Of a stretch of 64,000 bases of DNA, positions 25,101-38,300 are shown piece by piece. Source of the DNA: Rhynchonema sp. JSB1_4. Taxonomy: Eukaryota > Nematoda > Chromadorea > Monhysterida > Xyalidae. The DNA lies in contig JASAMV010006919.1 in NCBI GenBank assembly GCA_030248065.1, forward strand, positions 1-64,000, in the 5' to 3' direction. Each line of letters opens with the position of its first letter. The first letter of the stretch is position 1. The notes below the pieces were generated by a model. The model saw only the letters and a program-made list of their open reading frames with translations, did no database searches and was not told the origin of the DNA. A program made the position numbers and the translations under genes.

Positions 25101-26144
25101 CCTGCATACTTGCATGCAGGCTCGGTTCATTGCGCGCTACATTGCAGGCTACATGTTGCATGCATGCTTGCAGATAAATGCGTGCACGCGTAATGTACAG
25201 CTCACATGCATGCAGACTTACACTGGGATGACGCATGCGAGACACGAATTTCCTAATTGCAATAAAGCGCGCAAGTACGTATAGCGTAGTGATTCATGAT
25301 TTTTGAAGAGAGTTCAACATTCTGCCATCGAATGAGCCGTACTAGGTAACCGCTGGGCTCGGAGTACGTCAAAATATCAGCTAATATCCCCAAATTTCTG
25401 TCGCATCTCTGAACAAGCGTGCGTAATGGCAAGAGCTGCTACACTTTTCGGCATGCTGTCCTCTGGTGTAGCGCGCGCACTATGTACTTTGTAGACGCGC
25501 ATGCATGTGTACCCTGCTACATACCTGCCTGCTCTGCTACCGCTGTGGAGATCTGGGTCATGCTTGTTATCTCACTATCTCTCTCTCCCTATGTGCATAT
25601 GCATACACAACACCATGGATGACGTGTATAAAACGCTAGATAGGTAGTATACCTGTGGTGCTGCACTACTTTTGGGCAACTAAGACAGCAGTGCGAAGTG
25701 TGCGGTTGGCGTGCTAGATCGCCTATTATATTCCTTATAGTTGCTCAGCTCTGCGTGCAACCAACTTTGTGCTGCACATTTACGTATAGCGCGTTTAGTC
25801 CAAGTTTGGCCTCTTTTACAATCCGCCGACCCGAGCCACGTGTATATAGGTATAGATCTTACCGCATGTCTTCCCCGCCAGAAATTTAGGACGCTTTTTA
25901 CTGTTTCATGATAGATCTTGCGGGCGCGAGCGCTGCTATCGGTCCATTGTATATGTACTATTGTTCTAGGCGCACGTTAGTTGTAACTATGCGATTTTAA
26001 CAATGTCTAATCCATAAGTTTGTGAGTCGTGGTTGTACTACCGCTTTTATCATGTCCAAAGTCCCTCAAACCCATATTAGTGAATCTGTGCACACGTTGA
26101 GCTGAGTTGAACAAAACGCAAAACAAAAGCAGATAGCTAAGGCT

Positions 26145-26330
26145 GTGAGCAGATAAACGCGGAATGGCAGATTTCTTCCATCCCCCTCCCCCTTTTCCCC
26201 CCCCCCTTGGGAATTCCTTTCCGAAAAATTTTTGGCACCCCCGCTGTTGCGTACCCAATGGCCGCGATCCCCCCCACCCACACCCCCCCCAAAGACAAAC
26301 GAAGAAACCCCCCCCCCTCCTTATGCCCAC
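26145..26330. repeat. Half hairpin repeat followed by C-rich noise
   Basis: One arm of the 3.5 kb hairpin repeat (GTGAGCAGATAAACGCGG) begins here and breaks into C runs about 30 bases later. This is the same pattern as at 16.03 kb. Confidence 0.7.
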
Positions 26331-29300
26331 AAGCCGAAACATCTTGAACGAGTTTAGGTGCCTGCGTATGTCATGCAGTGCGACGTTTACGCAACGAGAA
26401 GGCTAGAAGCATAATGTAGCATCGACACTCAAGCAAGGAACACAATACCCTTCATGAAGCTTGCATCATCACCCAATATTCAATGCGCTCCTGTGTTGTT
26501 GAGTATTGTGTTGATGCATGCATTCACTTGCTATTCATGCTGCTTGTGTGCGTTGTACGGTGCGTGGTCTGACTGTAGTAACATGCGACTGCATTATGCT
26601 ACCAGTTTGTCATAGGCTATACGTGCTTTAAGTCCCAAGTTCCACGTACGTACGTAGCCCTGTGCAACATTTCATGCTTGCTGCTGCAGCACTGCACTCC
26701 CCGCCCACTGCGCTTGCTGCTGTGTGTTTTTGTCAAGCCACTGGTTTTTGAACGTTGCGCACAGCACAACCACGCTATTACTTTTTTTCAGTCGGCTTGC
26801 AACTCAGTTCAGTTTTTGCTTGTGTTTGCTTTATTGTGCATATCCTTGGTTTTTTCAGCAGTTTGATTTAGATGTTGCATATTGTCAACTGATGCGTGAG
26901 GCTTCTGCGTTCTTCTCTCATCTTTTATCTTTTCTCTTTGTGAGATTTTGAAGAGCCCTTCAAAATAAGCTGATCCCAAGCTTTAATCCTGAAAAAGTGG
27001 CTATCGTTGTATATGTTTTCTCTCATGTGCAACCCATGATGTCGTTACAACTGGCCACCTACAGCCTGCCCTCAATCAAAAAATGAGCTGCAAAGCGAAG
27101 AAAGCTTCAGATCCGCATAACCCATCAGTGAAGATTTGCATCTATTTTTCGATCTGTGGTGGGCTATCAGAAAAGTGGACGCTTCTCATAGATACAGTCA
27201 GATATGCATCTTCTTTCTACCTGACTGCGTTTATACATACTGTATGTATGCCTTCAATGTATGGAATGGCTTGATTATTATGGGGGCAAGAGAGACGCCA
27301 CAGGTCAATTGCATGCGACAAAATTGATGACCTACCGTAGTCCGATGCACTAAATAGCTGATGCCTCAGGTAGTCACCACTTTAGAGGGTGCATCATTCC
27401 ATGGTTGCCTTTTATGTTCAGTTCTCAGACTTGGCTCGCTTTTAGGGTGCTTTTTATGGCAAGACCCAGCTTCCTTTCTGGATATGGGCTGTTTAGTTTT
27501 CTTTCACATTGTTTACTGCTCTTGGGTTTTAGTATAATGAGTCAGGCTGCTGAGCTTTTATGCGCTAACTCGTGGGAGGTGCACGTACAGTACACAACAC
27601 GCGTACATATATCTACTAACAGATTCATTTTTAAGCGCCTGTGGCACATGCTTTACAATAATAATTTACGAAAACAGCTTGTTATGCAATTTCCGGTTCT
27701 TGTCGCTGGGCACTGGTGGCTTTTATTAGCCAATAAACTCAAATCATTGTGATATGGATATTATATTATTTCGGGCCGTAAATTACAAACTGTGCCATTT
27801 TTTGTCCATGAAAAGGCCCCCTGGGCGAACAGCCACTTTCAAGCTTCATCACAAAGCGCAATAATTTTTACTTAGCTCATTTTCTGGTTGCATAATGGTT
27901 GTGTTTGTTGAGCCCAAAATCTGATACTGAGTCAATATTCATACATATACAGTATGCGTGCAGTCTCTCAGATTTCTTTTAATCTCGCACTTTAACACCA
28001 TTCTTTTATTTGCGCACATTAACAGAATGATGTCTCACACCACAGTCCAAAAATGGACCAGTTATTTATTTCAGATGTGTTTATGTTTCGTTTATTGTGC
28101 TGTATCACACAAGCTCCCATGTTCAAGCACAATGATATCTTTTTACACACACACACTGCGTCCACAAAACCGACACCTTTATATCTTTTGTGCTTTAGGA
28201 GGCAACTAAGCAGTTCCTTGCTGATTCAGGGCACAATTCTGGTTCCACACTAGGTGCTGGAACTAAATTAGCAGCATCATTATTCAACTTGAGTGATGTA
28301 ATGTATAACTGTACACCGTTTCATTTTCACACGAGCCAAAGTGCAAGCTTGTGTACTTTACGCAGTGGTTGTTGATGTTGCTTCGCCACATTTTGAGAGT
28401 TCCTGTTGTGTGCTGCAGTGTGTGTTGCTTACCTTTTATGCTGTATGCTCGCTCGCCGTGTACAGTTGCACAACCTGTATCATAAGCTGCTTGCTGCACA
28501 AAGGTTCTCTCAAATTCCGGTGCTGCGCATTGTCCCCCGTCCCGACTCAGAACTTGAACCCTGACCTGGTTGGTGCCCCGACCGTGAGAGCCTTTGTTGC
28601 CACAAGCATCTCGGTTGCAGCGTGCGTGCAGCTACCAACCAAAATGGACACCACTTACACTTTAGTTCTTTGCTGCGCGCACTGTACAGTAGTATGGTGT
28701 AAGTGGTGCTTTTGACACTGTGTCAACCGTTAGACAAATAAAGTTATGCTGCCTGCTGCTGACTGTGTTTTCTTTTCATAAATCCAGTAGCTGCTCACTT
28801 GCCTACATACTTGCCCCACCCACCCACGTCCAAATGTTTACCTTATTTGGCTATTATACATCTGCGCCGTGTAAAGTTGCGCGTAGTTGGGTTGCAGTGT
28901 GAGATAAGTAAAATCCGGCTTGCTTTCTCGCGCTGGCTTGGTTCTCGTAGCGGATAATAAAATATATTATTATTCTCACACCTCGAACGAGGAGTGCTTT
29001 CCGCGGTGGGTCGGGCATAGAGCATATTGCTACACTCTCTGTCCGCGACGCCCCAATGTACACAAAGTGCGGTTGTATAGCAGCTTTACAAGTGTGCACG
29101 ACTCTTAGATACTTTACAGTTATGTTTACCGTAACATTTCACGCTTCCTCTGGTGTACTGTAACCGGGACTAGATTATTCCCACCCCTCCAGCTACAGAT
29201 GTACCAAAGTCACAAGTATACTTTCGACGACCCTTTTCAGACGATAATACATTAGTTGTGTATGACACACCAAAGAAGAAAGGCTCGCGAAATTAGTCAC

Positions 29301-29349
29301 TCACTCAAAAGCTGATGCTTATTTGACTCAACCTCAAACTTCCATCAAG

Positions 29350-32300
29350 ATGCCTTACCGCACCGAGTTGAAACGGCCAGATTTGAAAGGTTTGTCATAA
29401 ATATCAGGGATTTGGGTGCACAATTAGCGTTTGCAGCTTTTTATCACAAAAACATTCAACTGAACTAAATGCATATATTTCCCTAATTTGCAGGCAATTT
29501 CCCGTGCAGCGTATGCGGCAAGATCTTCTGCCACAGCAGCTCCCTGTCACGTCATCGCATGCAGGCCCATTTCAAGTCCTATCAGTGCAAACTGTGCAAT
29601 CAAGAAATCTCAAGTGAGTTTTTATAACTGTTCTTTTCTCCGATCGTTTTCTCTTTTTCATTTCTTGCATGGTGGTATGTAGCTGCTCCACCTTGATAGG
29701 CTTAATGTAGTATTTTGGCGCGCGAATACATAATTCAAAAGCAGCCCACTGGATTACGGTAGCTTAGGCTGGCTGGCTGACGCATAGTTCACATCCTTGT
29801 GCGTCTGGATTTTTTGTCTCGAAGAGCAGCATATAGCTTTGTGGATGTCGCTGTCAAGGTCGCAAAGCCAGCGCACTCTTTGGTGTCGTCGTTGTTGCGA
29901 GCTGCGCAAATGTAGGTAGCGTCTTCAAAAGGCACGGTGCACATTCGGAATATTAGTACCGAACGTATATGAGCGTATTGAAGTTTGTTGCCGCGCAGTG
30001 TCGTATGTAACATACATAATTCGTCCAGCTGTGCAGCTGCAGCATGGCTGAGTGTTGCAAAGATTACTCTGAGCTTGAAAAACGCGCTGAAGCGCACGGC
30101 ACTAAATTTCCGTGTTTATAGAGTGTACTAACATGGCTTTGAAATACCTGCGTGTTGTTGCATGCGAGCGCATGTTAGCGTGTTGAGCGGCCTTGTCCGC
30201 CAATGCCCGCTTGAGGTTGTTTTTATGTGTGTTTTCGCTCGGCATCTTGTGAAAGAAACAGCGAGAGTGGATGTCTTTGGGGACCTGGTCATTTTCTCTT
30301 TCTATTAGTTTCTGCACGGATTTCATTGAATGATTTTGAAAAATCACCGTCTCATGATGGATTATATGGATTATGTGCATGTATGTAACGGGTCTAGATG
30401 AGAGATGACCAATTTATCTGATAGAGTGTCCCTCGGGGACATGGTATGCCAGCGCTCGTCTGATTTTGAACAGAAGCTTTCGGAGTCTGCAGTGTAATTG
30501 TTGACATTTCACGCGGTACAAAAAAAGATAAAACAACAGGGTTGCATGCGAACAATATTAGCCAATTTTCACGCCATTTCTGCATGAACACATTGCGGAA
30601 GTCAGTAAAATACAAGCGTATTGTGGCGTTGCGCGTTGAATACAAATTAGGTGCTCATCTCAATGTTCGCATGAAGCATCACACAGCCTGTGTCAAGTGG
30701 TCCTCTTGAGAGTTGCTGCGTTCCCCTATTCACCTCAAATGTACGGTGGAGGTGCTCTTTTTGATGTGTGTAACATTGCGGTTGTAATCGGTGTTGTTTT
30801 ATGACTGTTTACTCAGACGGACACACTCTGACATTTCCGTCTATCGCGTGGCCGAGGATATAAAAGGAGCCGATAGCTAAAAAGTCGTGCTACCGTGACA
30901 CGAAAATGGCTTGTTTCGGATCTATTGTTTCATGTAGCGTGTAACGAAATGCAGTGTGAGCTGCGTGTAACCAATAACGCCTCGGGGCTCATCCCAAGCC
31001 ATGTGTGTGCTTTTTATGGACTTTGATGTCTAACTATGTACGATCTCGAGTATATGTAACTACAGACTACGGTAGCGCGGCTTACAAGTGCTTTTGTCGG
31101 TGTCTGTGCCCCATGCTCCCGCATACCTGCACATCATAAAAAGCTTTTTGGCACAGCAGGGGTCACGTAACAATAGCTGGAGGCTACATAAGCAGACACT
31201 AAAAGGCTCCAGGCTGCCGGCTTTGACACAAAAGAAGCTGTGTGAGCTGGGCTTGCCACTGTGAGACGCTACACGCACCACGCCAAAAGTGTAAGCATAG
31301 CCAATTACGGATGAAAGCTCGCCTAATTTGGGGAGATGCTTTGAGTTTTTCGGTCGTGCTTGTACTGCGTTCATGGACAACGTACGCATGCCGAATATCT
31401 GAGAAGAAGCATTTGGGTTGGGACACTACTGGTTGAAGCACTGTTTCTGTGCTTGTTGAATTGCAAAATATGCAATTATATTTGTCCAAAAAACACAATA
31501 ACAACAATGTGCCACGCAAACCAAGGTCGCTTTCTGTGAATCATCAGTGATGTGATGGATCAGTCATCTAATCCCAATAGATTCATGCATTGAATCCAGT
31601 TGTTCGGCTTATGCACCATTCATTCGGTTACGGTAAGTGGTGCACGTGCGTGGGAACAATAGCCGCGTACCATACTTGTAGCTTGATTTGTCCTTCATGG
31701 CCCCTCCTATCCAATTCTAGCCCTATTATTGTCTTGCATTAGCCACAGAGCAAAGCCTTAATGGAATAATCATCATTGCAACACCATACCTACAGTATAC
31801 GTGTTGCACTGAGCAGCATCATCTGAGTAATAATGGCTCATGCAACCGTAACGAACGGGTCTCTGCATACGTGAAAAGCGTGTGAAAAAGGTCATGAAAA
31901 CGAACATAAAGCGCCCCGTTCTAGAGTACGCTCATACATGCACCATGCACAATGTACACACTTTATGCAGTCGAAAGCGCTAGTCATCAAATATATATAT
32001 ACTGTAGGTGGCATTGCATTAGGCTGCAGACCCGCTGCTACATCCAGTTTTGTTGAATGAAAATGAATGTGGGAATAATCGTAAAGCCAGGATATGGGTG
32101 CCTCTTTTGTGGTGGCTTTGTTGACATAAAGAGTGTGTGTGCGTGTGGAGATTAATGAGCCTTTGTCACTTAAATGAACGGGGACTACTGCGTGGAAGCA
32201 TTTTTGGGGCTACTAGTATGTACTTTGTTTGGTACGGCAGCTAGCGGCCGGCACTACTATCATTGATTGTCCGTAAATAATTTAGTTTTCAATTAAAATC

Positions 32301-35300
32301 GGCAATACAGATGGAATTAACAAGTCACAATGCCGCAAGACATGAATGAACGCCTGTTCATAAAGGGGGCAGCTCAAAATTTCACAATCTCACCTAAACA
32401 TGCAGAAAGCACCCTAACCTCAAGAAAATGATGTTTCACATGACTTTGCACTTTAGCCACCGTCTGAATCTCTTTTTCTTCGACTCGCTATGTTTCTGTT
32501 CACCGGTTCCATTCTGAGCGGTTGACATACGAGGCATGTCCATCAAGTTCACCCTGCCATCATGTAGATACACCGTGTTCGGATCACGTGTGGTGTGTCG
32601 GTTGCGATTGAAGTGAATGACTTTGGCACTTTTGCGCCACTTTCGACCACTTTTGGTCTCCTTGATTGAACAGGGCTGATCGTCGCCCGGGAACTGACGT
32701 TCGTCGAGAAAGATCACCGACTTGCGTTTTTCGTTCGATTTCGATCGATTCTTGCTGCCGTTTTTGATATTGATCAGCGATTCGATCGGATATCGCGCAT
32801 CGAGAATCGAGTGTGCCGCAGTGATCAGTGCCAGCTCGATGTTCGTTCCACATTTGGCGCTGACCAGATAGTGGGGCAGCTGCAAATCATAGATACTTCA
32901 TGTTTATAAAAAATCTGACGGGTATTTTTTAAAAAAAAGGTGATCGAATATATATTACGAATGGAGCTGCCCGCTGGTCCCGTCATATTTTTGTATTGAC
33001 GATACACTGATTCATTAGTTCATGGTTTATATTGATACATACAGTATGTAATAGAAAGTCGCGCGTGGACCATGCCAATGCAAGGTGGCCGATCCGAACT
33101 AAACCGATGGCCAAGTTTGATGTCGGCCAATAATGTTTCCCAATTGACTACCTGATGTTGTTGAGCCAGTTGGTTCACCGTCGTTACGTCCACTCTGTCA
33201 TTGACAATGTCACATTTATTGCCCACCAACACGCGTTGAACGTGACGATTCTCGCAATTGTCATCGACTTCGGCCAGCCTGCGTGTGGATTCTGGATCTT
33301 TCGAAGTGCTATTGAAAAAAAAACACAAATAAAATGTATACACACTTTTGTCTGACGTGATCGTGGCTCGTCAGTTTCAGTCACTATGTAAAGAATGTAT
33401 TCATTAACACTGGTTGTCGTAACTTGGACATTGGGAGCCAAGCATTCCAGTTTTTTTTTCCACGGTAAATCAAGTGCACTGGATTCACGCATGAAGAAAA
33501 TAACGCTAGTGAGAATGAGCACTCTTGGAAATGTTTCCCCCGAGCGCATATCAATGTTCACGTTCGTGCCACTTCTGTTTGCGGACATAAGGCAAAAATG
33601 TGACGTATACCAAAGCAAAATCAACAAATAGTGTGAAACATCAACTGGTTTTTGGAACCCAAAGTCGCAAAAATTGTGCCACAACGAACCACATTCGTAG
33701 ATTGTCGACGCTCGTACTATCCGTGACGTCATACACCACGAGCACGCCGTGTGCCGACCGATAGTACGAACCAACCATACTGCGGAATCGTTCTATAGAA
33801 TAGGTTTTCTGTGATTTTCATAAAAATCTACTTGTTGTACATACATTGCAGCCTCTCGGGGTCCTAATCCACATTATTGAGTGAAATATCGTACACAGCC
33901 AAAGTCCCAAATTTAAAAAACGAAGATCACAAAATTAGATCTGAGAGCGCCCTGTATGTGTACGCACCCTGTCCAGCGGTGTCCCACAGCTGTATCTTCA
34001 CTCTTCGTTTGCCAATCTGTCTGATTTGTGCCCTGAAGTCGACGCCGATGGTCGAGACCACATTGGTGTCATCAAAGTGGTCCGTCGCAAATCGATTCAT
34101 GATCGCCGTCTTGCCGACGCCGCTGTCGCCGATCAGAATGATTTTCACCTTGATCAATCAGGATCGCGGTTTTGGCGGGAATTCGAAAAAAATTGCAGTT
34201 TACGCTACACCCTCTTTAAAATTAATGAACCTCCAACTTTGCTGACCAGATGACGTGTCTTTGACATATACTACATAGTTACAGCACCAGTCGACATAAT
34301 GAGTATTCCCCATCGTGATCCAAAATGCCGGGATTCGATCATGTGACTATAAAGAGAATGAACTGTATCGAATACGTTTCCAACTAACCACGTCAGTGTA
34401 GTGGTTCTCCGATTCTGAGCTCGTGGCTGCTGACTGCAGCGAGGTTTTCCGCTTCGGTGGTTCATTATTGCTTGGTCGCGGTGGTTTCTGACCAGATTTA
34501 CTGCGCTGTCGAGGAATCGGTTTGCCGGTCATGATTTTCTGCTGAAATTTAGGTAATGTAAACTACGGTTTCTCAAACGGGCGGTTTGAAGCCAAAAGGC
34601 TGCCATAATCCGATAAATCTCGGTGTACAATCTGATTTCCATTGTTCACACGGCTTTTTAGTTTGCGCGCCGAAAATTCACACGGAACGGAAACACAAAC
34701 ATATACCTATGCAGTGGCTACAACAAAGTCACAATCTAAAATGAAAACGTGTGTGGCGTGCTCGCTTGTCGACTCTGTGTGTGTGTGAAAATATTGGGGA
34801 TCGCTTTTCAGGAACAGAACAGCTACATTTTGTCATGGAGTGTTACACAAATAAAACTGGTACCGGATAACACGCGTGGGTGCTGTCTGTGACAGCTTTT
34901 TCATATCTGCTCTCTCTCTTCCATCCATAAAATCAAAATGCATATTTTCACATGTTTGGTTGGACCACCACTGCAAATCTGAAGTGGAGATTCATACATG
35001 CGATGGGCCTGGCCGTTTTCAAAGTCAGTCTGTTTAGCCATTTTACGCGTTGGCGGGTCAGAGCCAGCCAGCCAAAAACACGATGAGGCTCGAAAAAAAA
35101 TAATTGTAAACAGCTTTATGAATCATCAGAGTGTCCAAAAATAACGCCTCAAATACAGTGTAGTTATAGTACGATATCAATCAAAATCTAACAAAGTCCC
35201 ACTGGATTGGACTTCTTTTGATGTGTGAGGCAACCCGTGTACACTATCAATTTGAGTTGAAGCATCTGATTTGCGTGAAAACAAGGGAAAAGACAAAAAC

Positions 35301-38300
35301 GCAAACAGTACAATTAACAAACAAGGCAAACAAAGGATGATTTTGGCACAGGATGTTTACCCCAATTGGGGAGAAGGAAATCAGGACAATCAGAGAAAGC
35401 GTGGTACAAGATGGCGCGTCGGGCATTATGTTCCGCAGCCCCAAGATCTTCTGGGGGTAAAGAATCATAAGCACTTGAAAGTAACTAATGACAGGACTTC
35501 CAACACTCCTATATATACTACGATTAAAAAAAGTCGAAGATAACGAAGTTGTCACCTTTAATTTCAGGCAATGAAACATTACGATCGCACATGTTTCGCA
35601 ATCATTCGATATCGCGCATGTTCATGTGCCGATGCTGTAACTGGGCGTTTCCGGACAAGACCAGCCTTCACATTCACATGCAGTCAATGGTCAGGAATGG
35701 CACACCTGGTGATGTTCAGGTCCGTTTTTCTGCGGTGATGTTTCACGCGCGGGTGTTTGAAATTTGACACAGTTGCTGATTGTTCGTTAGACAGCGCCAC
35801 AAAATAAAACGGGCATGATGACACAAATGACATGCCGTAGTGTTCGAGCTTTCGGAGGACAGTTAAGTTGGAGTTTAAACACCAGCATTTGGTGCAATAT
35901 AAAAGGGCATATGAATATCAGATGATTATTGTCAACATCACATTACATAACAAACTAGCAATTTTTACTCCAGATCCTGGCCAAGTCGAACGCCGAGGCC
36001 GGTGGTGTGATGGACCCGGCACTGTTACGTCAGGAGGGCGGCGTGGCTGGGATGCACATGGATGACTCACCATCGCCCATTGACGACAACGTCGACGAAG
36101 CACCAGCCAGTCCGGCGCAAGGTGATGTTTCACGCCGTTATCATCTTCGTTTTTGGCTTGTGATGTTTCAACGCCAGAAAGTGTTGGGCATTCACGGTGA
36201 CGATGACCTGGTGTACCGCCGCAAACCACAGTGGTCCGGGCATTGCAGTTCGTCATCATTTCAGGTCTGACGACAGCCCAACTGTCTGCCCAACTCGCGG
36301 CATCAATGCCTCCCAACAGCATCTTTCCGTCATTCCCATCGCGTCAGGAGTTACTCGACCGCATCAAAAGTGGTGCGTGATGTTTCACTATAAGCATTGC
36401 ATAACTGTGTCAAGCTTGTGCAGCTCGCGTAGAAACAGAATCAGTCCCGTCTATGGGGAAAATGCGTTTTTCTGGAATGCGGGACTTCCTGATGCCAGTA
36501 TTATTTTGATCATTGTCCCCGAGACAGCTGGCGAACAAAAAGTGCTATGCTGGAAGGCTGTGCAGCATTAGTGAAACGAGAAATATTCCGAGTTTAGAAA
36601 AACACACGTTATACCAATACATGACCAACATTCGATGACCAAAATCTGACAACAGTCGCTTTGACCACTAATTGTTAAACAAATCAGTGCCGCCCTTTCC
36701 CAATCAGGCATTACCTCCTCGCAATCGCCCGCGTCAATGGTGCCCCCACGCACACCACCAACAATCGCTGCGGCCACTCCTCCACCTGTGACGAGCGCCG
36801 CGCTCACCACCGAATCACTGATGCATGCGTGCACACAGGCACTGACGTCATCGTCGTTGGCTGACTTGGGTGCGTGCTGTTGGTCCATTATTGTGTTATT
36901 TGTAATGGATCGTGGTTTGTTTGTTATCATGCCCATCGGTCTCCTCATAATAAAGGGGACATGATGTGAGGAACGCTAACTTTTCTATACATAGAGACTC
37001 GACGCCTTTGCCTTTATTAGTGCGTGCTTCGGCGTGGCTCGGCCGATATACTGTATGTACTGAGATAAATACCATATTTATAGCACGTGCCATGCTACAA
37101 CACACGAAATCGACATTGCGGACATTATCAATGTATTGATCCCTGTTGCAGCCCAAACCGCGCCACATCCGTTACTCGCGAACTGGTTGGCCAACAATTT
37201 CGCCAATCCCTGGAATCTGCGCGCCGGCCAGGTGAACGGCCTTTCATCAACGCCGAGTCCGTCTGGTAATGGTGCACCGCACCCGATTACAAATAGTGAG
37301 CGTGAAACATCAGCGACAAAATGCCCGTTGGATGATGATGATGCCATGCTGATGAATGAAACGTTGGAAATCAATGTTAAAGCGGTAAGTGATGGATTTT
37401 GGAATTTTCACTGCGTGCAGAAAGTGACCGCCTTGATGGTTGTGATAGTTATAGTTGGTAGTATTTATTATATTCAATATGGAGAAACCCTGGCGATTGG
37501 TTTTGAAAGATTTTTTTGGTACCCAGTCTGCCGTTTTGACTCACTTATTATAAAGAGCCCAGAATGCATAATTTATGTTATCTAATATATATAAGATAAA
37601 TATATATTAATGAATAAAAATTGAAAAAATTGCATAATAAATGTTATCAACTCAGGATCCCAACAACGCCTCGTACCTGACCGAATGTTCGGACACTCAC
37701 GCACAATCGATCAAATCCAGTCCCAAAGTGCCGCCAATCTCAGGCAAAGCCGCAATCGACGAGGCACTCAGGCAAGTACCGTAACCTGTTCACCGTATAC
37801 CGTAGACCAACAGTTCGGCGCCTGACAATTTGTCCTGAGTGGCTGATGTGTCAATAATATTATATGTTGTTACAGACTACAACAGAAACAGTCAGCGGAG
37901 GACGGGAGTAATCAGCAGATCATCTCCAATCCGTACACGTCGTTGATGTATCGCAAAAAGATCAACAACGTTCTGCGCAACAAACAACATCAACCACAAC
38001 AACAGCAAACAACAGCAACGACAACAAACCACACCAGTGAAACATCAGCAGCAGCTCCCAACGGCACCACTAATCCTCCGCACTCGCCGAGCGGAGGATC
38101 TGATTGTCACACTTCGAGTTCGGGTGCACCGATCAGTAGCGGAGCAGCGAGTGACAGCAGCAGTCCGCAGAAAACATTCGAAAAGTGTTATGAATGCCAG
38201 GTGGGTATGCAAATTTGAAGTTTGTACGATTTTAAAGATGTGAGCTGAGTTACGCCAGATGTTATGATAATCCCTGCTAATAATAGTATGCAGATGAGCC

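Larger units (their letters stand above)
18417..29349. other. Gene-poor 11 kb tract dense in GCATGC words
   Basis: No multi-exon gene could be assembled here on either strand. Open frames are short and carry stop-poor T- or C-rich composition rather than codon structure. From about 19.9 to 26.5 kb the palindrome GCATGC and the longer TGCATGCA recur every few hundred bases, together with TGTGCA and TATGCATA words. C-rich noise stretches lie at 18725-18835, 23280-23440 and 26160-26330. A single possible exon is listed at 22051. Confidence 0.6.

Noticed and set aside
28341..28715. 124-codon Cys- and Val-rich plus-strand frame
   Set aside because: Composition follows the local TGTG/TGCTG bias and no start context or partner exon was seen.
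30853..30945. TATAAAAG followed by an ATG at 30905
   Set aside because: The frame is only 13 codons long, lies in an intron, and has no downstream exon; the TATA-like word alone is weak.
33184..33774. Long minus-strand frame of 196 codons over the Rab-like gene
   Set aside because: It is read in the wrong frame through Rab exons 3-4 and an intron; the correct frame gives the conserved GTPase motifs.
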